A DNA stretch of 64,000 bases, taken from a bacterium. Lineage in GTDB: Bacteria; Armatimonadota; Zipacnadia; Zipacnadales; UBA11051. The position numbers and the translations under genes are program-made. Numbering within the stretch: the stretch's first letter is position 1; every line of letters begins with the position of its first letter. Below the pieces are notes generated by a model. It saw only the letters and a program-made list of their open reading frames with translations, searched no databases and had not been told where the DNA came from. Below are positions 26,954 through 36,511 of the stretch, piece after piece. The DNA is taken from the NCBI GenBank assembly GCA_021372615.1, contig JAJFUB010000090.1, forward strand, positions 54,733 through 118,732, in the 5' to 3' direction.

Positions 26954-29551
26954 ATGCGTGTGCTCTGTGCGCTGCTCGTTTTCGTCGCGGTCGTGCCGGC
27001 GGCGGCCGCCTCGTTCCCGGTGCTCAGTGATGCCGGCCAGGCAGTGATCGTCGTCCAGAAGGACGCCGACAAGGAAGCCAAACAGGCCGTCGAAGACCTG
27101 GCCCTGTACCTCAAGCGCGCCACCGGCAAGGACTTCCGGACGGTGTCCGAACGCGCGTATGACGTGAACATGGGCCTGCCGATCTACGTCGGCTGGACCG
27201 TGGCCACCAACCGCGCCCTGGGGACGAAGCTACGCCGGCTGGACCGCGATGCCTACCTCGTCTCCATCACGCCCGAGCGGATCATGCTGGCCGGGCCGCA
27301 GCCCTGGAGCACGTACTGGGCCGTCTGCCAGTTCCTCGAGGACGTCGTCGGCGTGCGCTGGCTCATCCCCGGGCCGCTGGGTGAGGATGTGCCGCAGTGC
27401 CAGACGATCCTGGCCCCGGTGGGGGAGAGGACCTACACCCCCGTCGTGCTCTCCCGCCTGTGGAGCGGGGCGCACCACGGCGGCGTGTGGAACCTCCGCC
27501 AGCGCATCCACGGCCGCTACAACTTCCACCACAACCTGCTGAACATCTTCACCGTTGAGAAGTACTGGGCCATGCACCCGGAGTACTTCCCGATCCACGG
27601 CACGGAGCGCTACAAGCCCGGCGGCAAGGACGACAATAGCTGGCAGCCGTGCATGGGCATCGAGGGCACCGTGCAGGTGGCCGCCGACGCCGCCCGCGAG
27701 GCCTTCCGCAACGATCCGAGCCTCGAGTCGTTCTCGTACGGGATGAACGACGGCGGCGGCTGGTGCGAATGCCCCGCCTGCAAGGCCATTGACAAGCCCA
27801 TGCCCTCCTGGCACGGCTTCTCGGGCGACAAGTCCGTGCTCTTCTATACCTGGCTCAACCGCATCGCGGCGAACCTGGAGCAGGACTACCCGGACAAGAA
27901 GCTCGGCTGCCTGGCGTACTCCGCGGCCATTCTACCCCCGCCGGGCATGAAGCTGCACCGCAACATCATCCCGTACTTCACCAGCAACCGCGCCGACTAC
28001 TTCGACCCGGCTTTCCGCGCCCAGGACCAGCAACTCGTCAAGTGGTGGTCGCAGCACACCACGCAGATGGGCATCTATGACTACGCCTACGGCGTGGGCT
28101 TCGCGGTCCCGCGCATCTACAACCACCTCTTCCAGCAGGCGGTACAGTATGCCGTGGCCCACAAGGTCCGCGGCTTCTACGCCGAGGTCTACCCCAACTG
28201 GGGCCTGGACGGGCCCAAGCTATATGTCATGTCGCGGATCGTCTGGAACCCCAAGGTCAGCGTGGACGCCCTGACCGCCGACTGGAATGAGCGCATGTTC
28301 CGCGAAGCGGCCGCGCCCATGAAGCGGTACTTCAAGCTGGCCGAGGACGCCTGGGCCCACCAGCAGGGCCACGGCGCGTGGGCCTATCGCCTCGCCGGCG
28401 ACCCGGCGCAGTTCGCCATCTTCCCCCCGAAGATCATGGCCGAGATGACCGCCTGCCTGGACGAGGCGGCGAAGCTCGCCCAGAGCGACCTGGTCAAGCA
28501 GCGGATCCAGTTCTTCCGCAAGACGTGGGAACTCACGCTGATCCTCGGGACGAACTACTGGGCCGGGGCGCAGGTGCAGGAGCTGATCGAGAAGCAGGCG
28601 CCGATGGAGCAGATCGCTCAGGCCATGCGCGAGATGGCCGATCATGTCTCCACCGTGGATGGCGACAAGGTCATGCGCGAACTCACCGCCAAGGACCCCG
28701 TCGCCTACTTCCCGCCCCTCGCCGGCTGGTTTGAGCCGCTCAAGGGCGGCGCCGAGACCAACGCCACCCGCTACTTCGCCTGCACGGTGGCCAATGACGC
28801 GGTGGCGCTCGCCCGCAAGGAGGGCAAGCTCAACGGACCGCAGATCCGCGCCAACGTGGATCGCCGGGTGTCGGATATCTTCGGCCAGGGCGGCTCGGAG
28901 AAGTACCGGGCCACGGTGGCCCGGCTCCGCGACATGGCCCTGAAGGTCGGCTGCGCGGCGAAGGCTGACGGCCCGATGAAGGTGGACGGGGTGCTGGACG
29001 AACCCATCTGGCAGCGGGCCGATGTGCTGACCGACTTTATTGTCTGGGGCAGCAGCCAGCCCTCCGAGTTCGTCACGAAGGTCCGCCTCGTGCACGACGG
29101 CAAGAGCCTGGTCGTGGGCCTGGAATGCCCGCAGGACACCAGCAGCCTGGTCGTCCAGGCGGCCCCGCGCGACGGCAACACCTGGAAGGACGACTCCGTC
29201 GAGATCTTCGTCAACAAGGGCATGGAGGCCCAGCCGTACGCCCAGTTCATCCTCAACGCCGCCGGGGCGTTCTTCGACCAGTACGACACCGACGGCAGCG
29301 GGGACTACGCCGCCCATCTCGCCAAGAACTTCAACGCCTCCTGGGCTGCGAAGGTCTACCCCGACAAGTGGACCGGCGAGGTGCGCATTCCGCTGGACGA
29401 ACTGGGCATCAAGCCCGCGCCGGACACGCTGATCCGCATGAACTTCGTCCGCAACGCGCACCAGGGCAAGGAGACCCGCATCTCCGCCTGGTTCTCCAGC
29501 CTCCGCGCCCACGCCGACCCGCTGAGCCGGGGGTGGATACTGTTTGAGTGA
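26954..29551 (+). CDS. Secreted DUF4838 protein with C-terminal CBM9-like domain
   Basis: ATG 26954 follows GGAGGA. The 865-residue protein has signal peptide MRVLCALLVFVAVVPAAAA. An alpha-glucuronidase-like N-domain (VEDLALYLKRATGKDF) spans about residues 20-150. The DUF4838 core contains YGMNDGGGWCECPACK, the same ND...CXCXXC pattern as the gene at the window start. The C-terminal 200 residues (KVDGVLDEPIWQRAD, then WKDDSVEIFVN) form a CBM9-like domain. The two DUF4838 proteins differ in accessory domains (mutarotase-like versus CBM9-like), suggesting they act on different parts of a polymer. The reaction is unproven. Confidence 0.82.
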   Translation: MRVLCALLVFVAVVPAAAASFPVLSDAGQAVIVVQKDADKEAKQAVEDLALYLKRATGKDFRTVSERAYDVNMGLPIYVGWTVATNRALGTKLRRLDRDAYLVSITPERIMLAGPQPWSTYWAVCQFLEDVVGVRWLIPGPLGEDVPQCQTILAPVGERTYTPVVLSRLWSGAHHGGVWNLRQRIHGRYNFHHNLLNIFTVEKYWAMHPEYFPIHGTERYKPGGKDDNSWQPCMGIEGTVQVAADAAREAFRNDPSLESFSYGMNDGGGWCECPACKAIDKPMPSWHGFSGDKSVLFYTWLNRIAANLEQDYPDKKLGCLAYSAAILPPPGMKLHRNIIPYFTSNRADYFDPAFRAQDQQLVKWWSQHTTQMGIYDYAYGVGFAVPRIYNHLFQQAVQYAVAHKVRGFYAEVYPNWGLDGPKLYVMSRIVWNPKVSVDALTADWNERMFREAAAPMKRYFKLAEDAWAHQQGHGAWAYRLAGDPAQFAIFPPKIMAEMTACLDEAAKLAQSDLVKQRIQFFRKTWELTLILGTNYWAGAQVQELIEKQAPMEQIAQAMREMADHVSTVDGDKVMRELTAKDPVAYFPPLAGWFEPLKGGAETNATRYFACTVANDAVALARKEGKLNGPQIRANVDRRVSDIFGQGGSEKYRATVARLRDMALKVGCAAKADGPMKVDGVLDEPIWQRADVLTDFIVWGSSQPSEFVTKVRLVHDGKSLVVGLECPQDTSSLVVQAAPRDGNTWKDDSVEIFVNKGMEAQPYAQFILNAAGAFFDQYDTDGSGDYAAHLAKNFNASWAAKVYPDKWTGEVRIPLDELGIKPAPDTLIRMNFVRNAHQGKETRISAWFSSLRAHADPLSRGWILFE

Positions 29552-29577
29552 TGAGTGCGGAATGATGAGTGATGAAT

Positions 29578-29603
29578 GGGGATTGGATGGGATGGGGATG
29601 GGG
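29578..29603 (+). other. Potential G-quadruplex motif after the DUF4838 gene
   Basis: Four G runs (4, 3, 4 and 4 bases) are separated by 7, 2 and 2 bases, on the coding strand 27 bases past the stop codon. It satisfies the usual G3N1-7 rule. It sits in a short GGGAT-type tandem patch. Confidence 0.45.
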
Positions 29604-29652
29604 ATGGCTGGAGGCGGGGCCGTTGAGCGCCGGAGGCGCGGCTTAGCCTAGG

Positions 29653-29769
29653 CGGGGGCGGAAGCCCCCGTCCTGCGGCATCCCCCCTCCTGATCTTGCC
29701 TTTGCCGGCGTCCGCCGGACGCCTGGCGGCCCGCAGGGCCGCACCACAGCCGGGCACTTCAGTGCCCGG
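29653..29769. repeat. Cluster of short perfect hairpins (intergenic 29552-29831)
   Basis: CGGGGGC/GCCCCCG (29653-29670), GGCGTCC/GGACGCC (29707-29723) and CCGGGCACT/AGTGCCCGG (29750-29769) are perfect stems with 2-4 base loops. The 280-base gap has no gene. It holds these hairpins and the upstream G-rich patch. Confidence 0.55.
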
Positions 29770-29831
29770 TCCCAAGAGCCCCTCCCTCCTCAGATCGGCG
29801 GGGAGAGGGCACACCTACGTAATGGGAGCAG

Positions 29832-31181
29832 ATGATGCATCCTATGCTGACACTCACAGTCCTCCTCCTCGTCCTGGCGACCGTGGCCTGCGCCATGCCC
29901 GCTCACAAGGGCATGCCCGTCGAGGTCGCTGGCGACTGGCAAGTCAAGGTTGGTCCCGGGCAAGTGACGCTCGGCGGCCGCCAGATCACGCTGGCCGAAC
30001 CCGTTACCGTCGCCATCGCCCCTGTGGCCGTCGTCTCCGTGCGCGATGAGGAGACGCCGCGCCTGCCGATGTACGACGAGAAGACCGGCCCGTGGCGGCG
30101 CGGGCTGCACCCGAAGGCTCTGCTGGCCCAGGAGTGCGTGTGCACCGGGTTGCTCGTGGCGGGGAGCCTGAAGGTCAAAGCCGGGCCCGGCGCGGCGCAG
30201 ATCTTCGAGCCCGGCAAGGACGTCCGCGTGGAGGAGTACTGGACGGGCGTTGGCCGCGTCGAGGGCGGCCCGCTTGGCGATAGCCAGAAGGTGTGGCTCG
30301 ACTACGATTACGTCCCCTGCCGGCTCGACAGCATCGTCGTGGACGCGGCCGGCCAGGTGAAGGTCGTCCCCGGCACGCCCGCCCCGAACATGGCCCGGCC
30401 CCCGACCCTCGCCGAGGGCGAGACAGCCATCGCCCGCGTCTGGCTACAGGGCCCGACGGCCAAGCTGGCTGACATCAACCTGTACCCCATCGAGCCGGAG
30501 GCGCCGGTCGTCGCCGCCCCCGTCGCTGACAAGCTTCTGCCCAAGACGCTCGCTAAGCTACGCAACGGGCAGAAGGTGCTGATCGTCGCCTGGGGCGATA
30601 GCGTCACGGCCGGCTCGGGCTGCGGCGGCCAGCCGCAGTACTGGTACCAGAACCGCTTCGGCGTCGAGCTGCACGAGCGCTTTCCACAGTCCGAGGTCGA
30701 GGTCAGGACAGCCGGCTGGGGCGGGCGCAACAGCAGGACCTACATGGACCAGCCGCGCGGGGCGCAGTTCGACTTCGTCCGCGATGTGCTGGAGCCCAAG
30801 CCCGACCTCGTCGTCATCGAGTTCGTCAATGACTCGTATCTGAGCGGCGAGGCGCTGGTCAAGCAGTATGACGAGATTGTCCAGAAGATCGGCGGCAACG
30901 GCAGTGAGATCATCTTCCTGACGCCCCACCTGGTGCGGCCGGACTGGATGAAGCTCGACGACCCGCGCGTGGACGACGACCCCCGGCCATACGTCCGCGA
31001 CCTGCGCCAGTACGCTGCCGACCACAGCATCGCGCTGGCCGACGGCTCGGCCCGCTGGTGCCGCCTGTGGCGCCAGGGCCTCCCGTACATCATCTACGAG
31101 GCGAACTGGATCAACCACCCGGAGGCGAAGGGGCTGCAGCTCTTCGTGGACGCGCTCATGGCGTTGTTCCCGGAGAAGTAG
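29832..31181 (+). CDS. Secreted SGNH/GDSL-type esterase with N-terminal beta domain
   Basis: A 449-residue protein; ATG ATG at 29832/29835 follows GGGAG. Signal peptide MHPMLTLTVLLLVLATVACA; the terminal Cys could in principle be lipidated, but the box is poor. Residues about 25-225 are beta-rich. The SGNH domain begins near 240: VAWGDSVTAGSG (nucleophile Ser), GWGGRNS (oxyanion Gly), IEFVNDSY (Asn) and WINHPEAKG (His). Such enzymes deacetylate or deacylate polysaccharides. Its place in the island suggests removal of acetyl groups from the target glycan (inference). Confidence 0.8.
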   Translation: MMHPMLTLTVLLLVLATVACAMPAHKGMPVEVAGDWQVKVGPGQVTLGGRQITLAEPVTVAIAPVAVVSVRDEETPRLPMYDEKTGPWRRGLHPKALLAQECVCTGLLVAGSLKVKAGPGAAQIFEPGKDVRVEEYWTGVGRVEGGPLGDSQKVWLDYDYVPCRLDSIVVDAAGQVKVVPGTPAPNMARPPTLAEGETAIARVWLQGPTAKLADINLYPIEPEAPVVAAPVADKLLPKTLAKLRNGQKVLIVAWGDSVTAGSGCGGQPQYWYQNRFGVELHERFPQSEVEVRTAGWGGRNSRTYMDQPRGAQFDFVRDVLEPKPDLVVIEFVNDSYLSGEALVKQYDEIVQKIGGNGSEIIFLTPHLVRPDWMKLDDPRVDDDPRPYVRDLRQYAADHSIALADGSARWCRLWRQGLPYIIYEANWINHPEAKGLQLFVDALMALFPEK

Positions 31182-31183
31182 CC

Positions 31184-31243
31184 GGGGTCTGTCCCCGGCG
31201 GCGGCCGGCGTAGCCGGTCGCAGAGGGGGCTGACCCCGCCGGC
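31184..31243. repeat. Palindromic element, second family, copy 1
   Basis: GGGGTCTGTCCCCGGCG at the left and GGGGGCTGACCCCGCC at the right are imperfect inverted repeats flanking an inner GCCGGC hairpin. The same outer sequences bracket a different inner hairpin at 53862-53913. The element lies between convergent genes. Confidence 0.65.
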
Positions 31244-31275
31244 ATACAATGTCGGCAGGGCCAGCCCCCTCGGTG

Positions 31276-32877
31276 TCAGTGGATGAGCTTCGCGATCTCC
31301 TCCCGCGCCGCCATGTACGCCTCGGGGTTCTGCTCCCAGTCCTCGAAGGAGCGCGTGAGGCCCGCCACGATCGCATCCACCCTCGTCTTGTGCCCCTGCT
31401 TGGCCGCGAGTGTCATGGTCTCGTAGTCCTCCATCGCCTCGCGGATGAGCTTCAGGCGGATCGAGGGGGCCGGGCCGCTGATCCCTGCCTCCGGGCCGGG
31501 ATAGACCAGCATCCCCTCACCCCAGTACTTGTCGCGGAAATGCGGCTTGCTCCACACGTCCTCATACGGCCCCCAGTAGACGCTCGACCAGTACAGGAAG
31601 CCCTGAATGCCATAGCGCCAACTGATCCAGAACGGGGCGCGGAAGCTGACCGGGGCGAAGTCCACCTGCCAAAACGGCGGGTTCTTGCCCTGGCACAGGG
31701 CCGTGTAGCTCCACAGCGTCTCGCCGGCGGCCTGGCGCTCCGCGGCGGTCTTCTCATCGAACAGGCCCCACAGCGGGCACCAGACGTCCACCGCGCCATA
31801 CAACGTACCCCACGCCGGGTTGGAGGAGACGGTCTGCTCGGTGCACATGCGGCGGATGCCCGGATCGGCCTCCTTGATCAGCGCCCCCTGCTGCCGCACA
31901 GTCTCGTACTCCTCGGCGTTGTTCGGTTCGTCGCGCAGGTAGATGTACGCGAGCTTCAGCCAACCCTTCTGGCGCAGATAGCCTGCCAGCGCCCTGAGTG
32001 TCGCCTTGCACTTCTCGGGACCGCTGCCCCATGGGAAGGGCATGCGGAGCGAGTTGACATGCTTCTCCTCGATGAGCTGGCGCAGCCGCTCCCCGGTCTG
32101 GCTGTCATCCACCGTCCCGTCTTCCTTGACCGTGGGCCAGATGTTGCCCAGGCTCGCGGGCATGCAGCGATGTGCCAGGAAGAAGTCAATGTACTGGTCC
32201 TGCACGGCGGCGAACTCCGGTGAGGCGGGGTCCAGGCCGAGCTTCTTGGCCACCCCGCCGAAGCTCCCGAAGTCCGACTCCATGGCGATGGTGTCCGGCA
32301 GCGCGAAGCGGCGCACGGTCAGCGTGACCGGGACCTTCGCCAGGGCCTTGCCGGCCGACGTGACGGTCACTTCGCCCCGGTAGGCGCCCGCCGGCGTGCC
32401 CTTCGGCACATACACGTCAATCCAGTAGCCCTGGTTGCTGTTGGTCTCGATGGTGTAGGGCGCGGCATCATACTTGGCGCCTTGCAGCTCTTTCCCGGTG
32501 AGCGGGTCCACGAAGGGGATCAGCGCATCCGGGTACCAGCCGGTCGGCGCCTTGGAGCGGTAGCTGGGCTCGAAGACGTTCAGGTAGTGCTCACGGTAGG
32601 CCATGAGCCTCGTGGCCGGGATGCTGGCCTTGCTGCCGCGGAGGGCCGGGAGCGTCAGGTTCACGTCCGGCAGCGCCTGCGCCCCCGCGCGCACAATGAT
32701 CCGGAAGGGCTCGTACTCGTTGGCCGCGGCCGTCAGCGTCACCCGCGTCGCGGTGCCCGGGTCAGTGGTCTTGAGTACGTGCTGCCACGGCGAAGCGACC
32801 CAGACGACCGGCGTCTGCGCGAGCGCGCCCGTCATCGCGCAGAGCATCAGCAGCGGCAGAGCAATCCTGAGCATCAT
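31276..32877 (-). CDS. Secreted DUF4091-type glycoside-hydrolase-like protein
   Basis: Start ATG 32877 (or the adjacent ATG 32874) downstream of AAGGAGA, giving 533 residues and signal peptide MMLRIALPLLMLCAMTGALA. An upstream extension to 33630 antisenses nothing useful but crosses repeats, and is rejected. N-terminal beta sandwiches (YWIDVYVPKGTPAGAYRGEV) are followed by a barrel (LAYIYLRDEPNNAEEYE, candidate acidic pair). The C-terminal PSIRLKLIREAMEDYETM is the signature of DUF4091. Such proteins are found in polysaccharide loci of Armatimonadota, Planctomycetes and relatives. Enzymatic activity is inferred. Confidence 0.78.
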   Translation of the reverse strand: MMLRIALPLLMLCAMTGALAQTPVVWVASPWQHVLKTTDPGTATRVTLTAAANEYEPFRIIVRAGAQALPDVNLTLPALRGSKASIPATRLMAYREHYLNVFEPSYRSKAPTGWYPDALIPFVDPLTGKELQGAKYDAAPYTIETNSNQGYWIDVYVPKGTPAGAYRGEVTVTSAGKALAKVPVTLTVRRFALPDTIAMESDFGSFGGVAKKLGLDPASPEFAAVQDQYIDFFLAHRCMPASLGNIWPTVKEDGTVDDSQTGERLRQLIEEKHVNSLRMPFPWGSGPEKCKATLRALAGYLRQKGWLKLAYIYLRDEPNNAEEYETVRQQGALIKEADPGIRRMCTEQTVSSNPAWGTLYGAVDVWCPLWGLFDEKTAAERQAAGETLWSYTALCQGKNPPFWQVDFAPVSFRAPFWISWRYGIQGFLYWSSVYWGPYEDVWSKPHFRDKYWGEGMLVYPGPEAGISGPAPSIRLKLIREAMEDYETMTLAAKQGHKTRVDAIVAGLTRSFEDWEQNPEAYMAAREEIAKLIH

Positions 32878-32932
32878 CGTTCTCCTTGTGTCGGTAGCGG
32901 ACGGCACCTTCGTATCAGTAGCGCGGGCGGCC

Positions 32933-33032
32933 TCGTCCGCGCTGTCGGGGCCGGGTGCCCCGTCGGGCGGGGTCCCCGTCGGCTGCGCCAACACCCCGCC
33001 CTGAGTGGCCGGGCAGGCGGGGCCGCCTGCCC
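32933..33032. repeat. Hairpin-rich intergenic segment (32878-33065)
   Basis: The strongest stem is the perfect ten-base GGGCAGGCGG/CCGCCTGCCC at 33011-33032, oriented like a terminator stem but without a T run. Further GGGCGGGG/CCCCGCCC complementarity lies at about 32970-33003. No gene is present. Confidence 0.5.
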
Positions 33033-33065
33033 TACTGGTTCTGTCGGTTGTGCCTGGGTCCGCAG

Positions 33066-36000
33066 CTACCACGTCACGACATACCGTCCCACGCCCTTGC
33101 CGCCACACTGCCACGTGAGGCGGCCCCGGTCCAGCTTCGCTTCGACCTTCCCCATGTCCGTCTGTGTTCCGGCTGCCAGCGCCCGGACCTGCACGTTGCG
33201 CCAGTCGCTCTTGGCGCCGGGCGCCAATGCCGGCAGGAAGAGCGTCACTGTGAACTGCCGCTCGCGCGGGTAGGGGAACACCGCCAGGCGGGTCTTCTCC
33301 CGGTTCACCTTGACCGCTCCGTCGGTGGCGATCTTGCCGAAGTCCACCATCGTGCCGGGCGGGTTCATGTGCGCGGTGAAGTCCAGCGCTGTCACCGTGA
33401 GTTGTCGCATGCGCTCGGCGCTGTCGGCCAGGCGCACCGAGGTAGCCTTCTCGCCCTCGCGGGTCACGTCCAGGGCGCCCAGGAGGATGCGCTGCCCCCC
33501 GGCGTTCGGACCTTTGAGGCTCACCCGGTGCTGTTTGTACAGGCCGATGTTGATGTCGAACTGGGTGAGGGGCCCATCGGGGACAGCGACCTCGTACGGC
33601 CCGTCCACGATCCGTTCGCCCGGCTGCCACTGGCTGGTCGGCTTCGGCGGGGCATGGTCGCCCTGGAAGGCGATGTCGGCGTTGCCGCTCGTCGTCTTCT
33701 CATTCGTGAAATGCACGAAGCAGTGGTAGTCATCTTCCAGCTTGGCGTTGACGATCCACTCATAGGTGATGGCGAAGCGGTTGCCGCCGAGGGGCTTGAG
33801 CTCCTTGAGCCTCGGCTCCACGTCCACCGCCGCCCGGCGGTAGGGCATGTCGAAGCTCGTGCGGGCATCGGCGAAGACATACTCGGGGCAATCGGCGTAG
33901 TCTGCCAGCTTCCCGTCGTACAGCGCCGTCCAGACGTTCGTCTGCGGCCCGTCGGCCCAGAAGCCCCACTGCGGGAGCGTCACGGGGCCGATCTTCCACG
34001 GCTCGGCCCGCCAGTTCACCCACAGCTTCAGCCCGCTGTCGTACTTGATGCACTGGCGCGAGGTATCCCCGACCGCGAGCGCGATGCTCGCCGGCACGAT
34101 CTGTCCCTCGACCTCATAGCCGATGGCCACGGGCTTCGCCGTACCGTAGAGAGCCTGGATCGGGTGGCAGAGGTGGTGCTCCTTGGCGACCCACTGCACG
34201 TTGTCGGTCGAGATGCTGCCGATGAACCCCGCATGCCCGTACGCCAGCTCCTGGGCGCGGTACTTGTCCACGTCCTCGACGTTGCCGACCGTGTGCCCCC
34301 AGCCCGAGTTGCGGCCCTCGGCGAACCACCGCTCGTAGTAGCCCATGCCGTGGTTGACCATCTGGGGGTGCAGCTTCAGCAGGTCCAGCTCCAGCAGCGG
34401 CCGGTGGTCCTCGCCCCCGGCGACCTGCGCTTCGACACCATCGCACCGCCCGGCCCAGTAGAGGTGGTTCGCCCCCTCGCCGAACATCGGGCCGCCGTGC
34501 GTGTCGCGCATGTACTGGAACAGCTCGCCATCATACTTCACCTTGGCCTGGCACATCGCCGCCATGGGCTGGTCGGCCTGATGGTCGAGCTGGTGCCACG
34601 GCGGCACGCAGGTGTGCACATCCAGGTACCCCGCCGTCGTGCCATACGTCTTGTGGATGACGGGCGAGTTCTGTTCCGCGAAGCCCCGGGCGCGGTTGCA
34701 CTTGAGGCCAAAGCTCTGCACCTTCGTGCCGGGGTTGTACCAGGCGAGGCTCTTGGTCCCATTGGCCCGCAGGACGCACGCCGTCTCGTCATACGACGGC
34801 GCATCGGGATACAGGTCAATGTAGTTCTCGTGGACTGACCACACGTAGCCGCAGTCGTTGGCCGCCTTGCCGAAGGCGATCATGCCCTCATCGCCGCCGA
34901 GCTTGGGGTTGGCGGGCACGTGGTCCGGCAGCTTCACATCGTAGCCGAACCGCTGCCAGACGTGGTTGATGATCGCCACGTGGTCCACGCCGTTGTCCTT
35001 CAGATCGCGCAGGTTGTCGGCGCTGCCCTCGAAGGTGCCCTTGTGGTGGCCCCACACGTCCAGCATGATACGGTCGCCCAGGAGCTTCAGATAGGGCGAG
35101 GGCTGCCAGGGGATGTTCGGGAGCACCTCGCCGACGGTGGGCGAGACTGCGACGTAGCCCTCTTCGAGCAGCGGGTTGCGCGTGCCGTCGGTCTTCGGGT
35201 CATAGTTCGCCTCGCCGCCTGGGCAGGTCGAGGCGTGAGTGGTCTTCCAGTTCAGATAGCGGCACACGTAGACTCCCGGGGAGGGCAGATAGAAGAGCGC
35301 CCCGCCATAGGGAAGGTAGGGGACAGGCACGGTGCGGCGCAGCGGCGCCTGCGTCACCCGCCCCAGCGACAGCCCCACCAGCACCGGCTGGTCGCACTGC
35401 GCCCTGACCGTCAGCGCCTTGCCCACCATGCCGAAGGTCCATCGCACGGCCACCGTCTGGCCCGCGAGGGGGTACTCACAGGCGACCTGCAGCGCGCTGC
35501 CTTGCAGCACGGGTGTCTGCTTCCCGCCGGTCAGCAGCACACGCTTGACGCGATCGCCCTCCTTCGTCTCGGCGAACACGCCGCCCTCGGACGCCGGGAC
35601 GAAGGCTGGGCCCTCGTCCACGACGCACGTGAAGTCCGACAGCGTGCCGGTCTGCGGGCGGTACTGGAGGACGACCTTCGCGTCCGCACCCTCGTAGATG
35701 AAGTCATAGCCCGTCCCGCTCTTCACGATGCGGTTGGTGCACTTGAGCAAGTTGCTGGGTGTGACCCCGGCGGCCGGGTTGTTCGACAGGGCGCGCAGGT
35801 CCGCGTCGGCAGTGGCACGGTAGGCCTTCTGCGCCAGGAGGCTGCGCAGCAGTTCGGCGCGCGAGGTCTGTGGCGAGCCGGCCACGACCTTCGGGTCGCC
35901 CCAGTACGAGTAGTCGAAGGAGGGGCTTTTCGCCGGTCCCGGCTCCACCTGTAGTCGGAGCACGATCTTCTGCCCGGCATAGGCCGACAGGTCGAACGTC

Positions 36001-36461
36001 TTGTCGTCCCACCTGGCCTCGGCCTGGTGCTGGCGGAACAGCTCCGTCTCCTTGTCGCCGGTGATGACGAAGGCGCTGAAGGTCACGCCGTCGCTCTTGT
36101 CGGGCGCGGCGACATCGGGTCGCATGGCGATGCCGAACCTGAGCGCCAGGGGCTTGAGATCCGGCAGCTCCAGGGGGTAGTCAGCGAAGGTGCGGCCGGG
36201 GGGTATGTGCCAGGGGGAATGGAGCAGGAGCGACTTGCGCCCCAGTACCGTGTCGCCGGGCAGGTAGGAGATGCCGGCGACGGGCTCAAAGTGCCCGACC
36301 CACGAGTCGGGCATCATCACGACTTCCCCGCCATAGGATTGGTAGCCCACGCGGTAGATGCCGATGTCCAGCAGCGAGGTCTCACCCGGCGGGATGGGAA
36401 CAACCGGTGCGGCCAGCGCGGGCGCGGTCACGGCCAGCAACAGCAGGATAGCGGCACGCAT
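33066..36461 (-). CDS. Large secreted putative glycosidase, family not certain
   Basis: ATG 36461 follows GGAGG. The 1,131-residue protein has signal peptide MRAAILLLLAVTAPALA. An N-terminal carbohydrate-binding-like domain (about 20-215) and a beta-sandwich (about 255-435) are followed by a TIM-barrel-like region. That region has RIMLDVWGHHKGTFEGSADN, VDHVAIINHVWQRFG, GYVWSVHENYIDLYPDAPSY and DTHGGPMFGEGANHLYW, with several candidate Asp/Glu residues. The C-terminus is a beta domain. The barrel order resembles DUF5696-like glycosidases, but I cannot confirm the family. The gene lies among same-strand degradative genes, separated from the next by a 246-base repeat region. Confidence 0.65.
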   Translation of the reverse strand: MRAAILLLLAVTAPALAAPVVPIPPGETSLLDIGIYRVGYQSYGGEVVMMPDSWVGHFEPVAGISYLPGDTVLGRKSLLLHSPWHIPPGRTFADYPLELPDLKPLALRFGIAMRPDVAAPDKSDGVTFSAFVITGDKETELFRQHQAEARWDDKTFDLSAYAGQKIVLRLQVEPGPAKSPSFDYSYWGDPKVVAGSPQTSRAELLRSLLAQKAYRATADADLRALSNNPAAGVTPSNLLKCTNRIVKSGTGYDFIYEGADAKVVLQYRPQTGTLSDFTCVVDEGPAFVPASEGGVFAETKEGDRVKRVLLTGGKQTPVLQGSALQVACEYPLAGQTVAVRWTFGMVGKALTVRAQCDQPVLVGLSLGRVTQAPLRRTVPVPYLPYGGALFYLPSPGVYVCRYLNWKTTHASTCPGGEANYDPKTDGTRNPLLEEGYVAVSPTVGEVLPNIPWQPSPYLKLLGDRIMLDVWGHHKGTFEGSADNLRDLKDNGVDHVAIINHVWQRFGYDVKLPDHVPANPKLGGDEGMIAFGKAANDCGYVWSVHENYIDLYPDAPSYDETACVLRANGTKSLAWYNPGTKVQSFGLKCNRARGFAEQNSPVIHKTYGTTAGYLDVHTCVPPWHQLDHQADQPMAAMCQAKVKYDGELFQYMRDTHGGPMFGEGANHLYWAGRCDGVEAQVAGGEDHRPLLELDLLKLHPQMVNHGMGYYERWFAEGRNSGWGHTVGNVEDVDKYRAQELAYGHAGFIGSISTDNVQWVAKEHHLCHPIQALYGTAKPVAIGYEVEGQIVPASIALAVGDTSRQCIKYDSGLKLWVNWRAEPWKIGPVTLPQWGFWADGPQTNVWTALYDGKLADYADCPEYVFADARTSFDMPYRRAAVDVEPRLKELKPLGGNRFAITYEWIVNAKLEDDYHCFVHFTNEKTTSGNADIAFQGDHAPPKPTSQWQPGERIVDGPYEVAVPDGPLTQFDINIGLYKQHRVSLKGPNAGGQRILLGALDVTREGEKATSVRLADSAERMRQLTVTALDFTAHMNPPGTMVDFGKIATDGAVKVNREKTRLAVFPYPRERQFTVTLFLPALAPGAKSDWRNVQVRALAAGTQTDMGKVEAKLDRGRLTWQCGGKGVGRYVVTW

Positions 36462-36511
36462 GGAAGCCTCCTGTGAGATGGCGTGTGCATGCGGCAGAAC
36501 GGCAACGGCGT

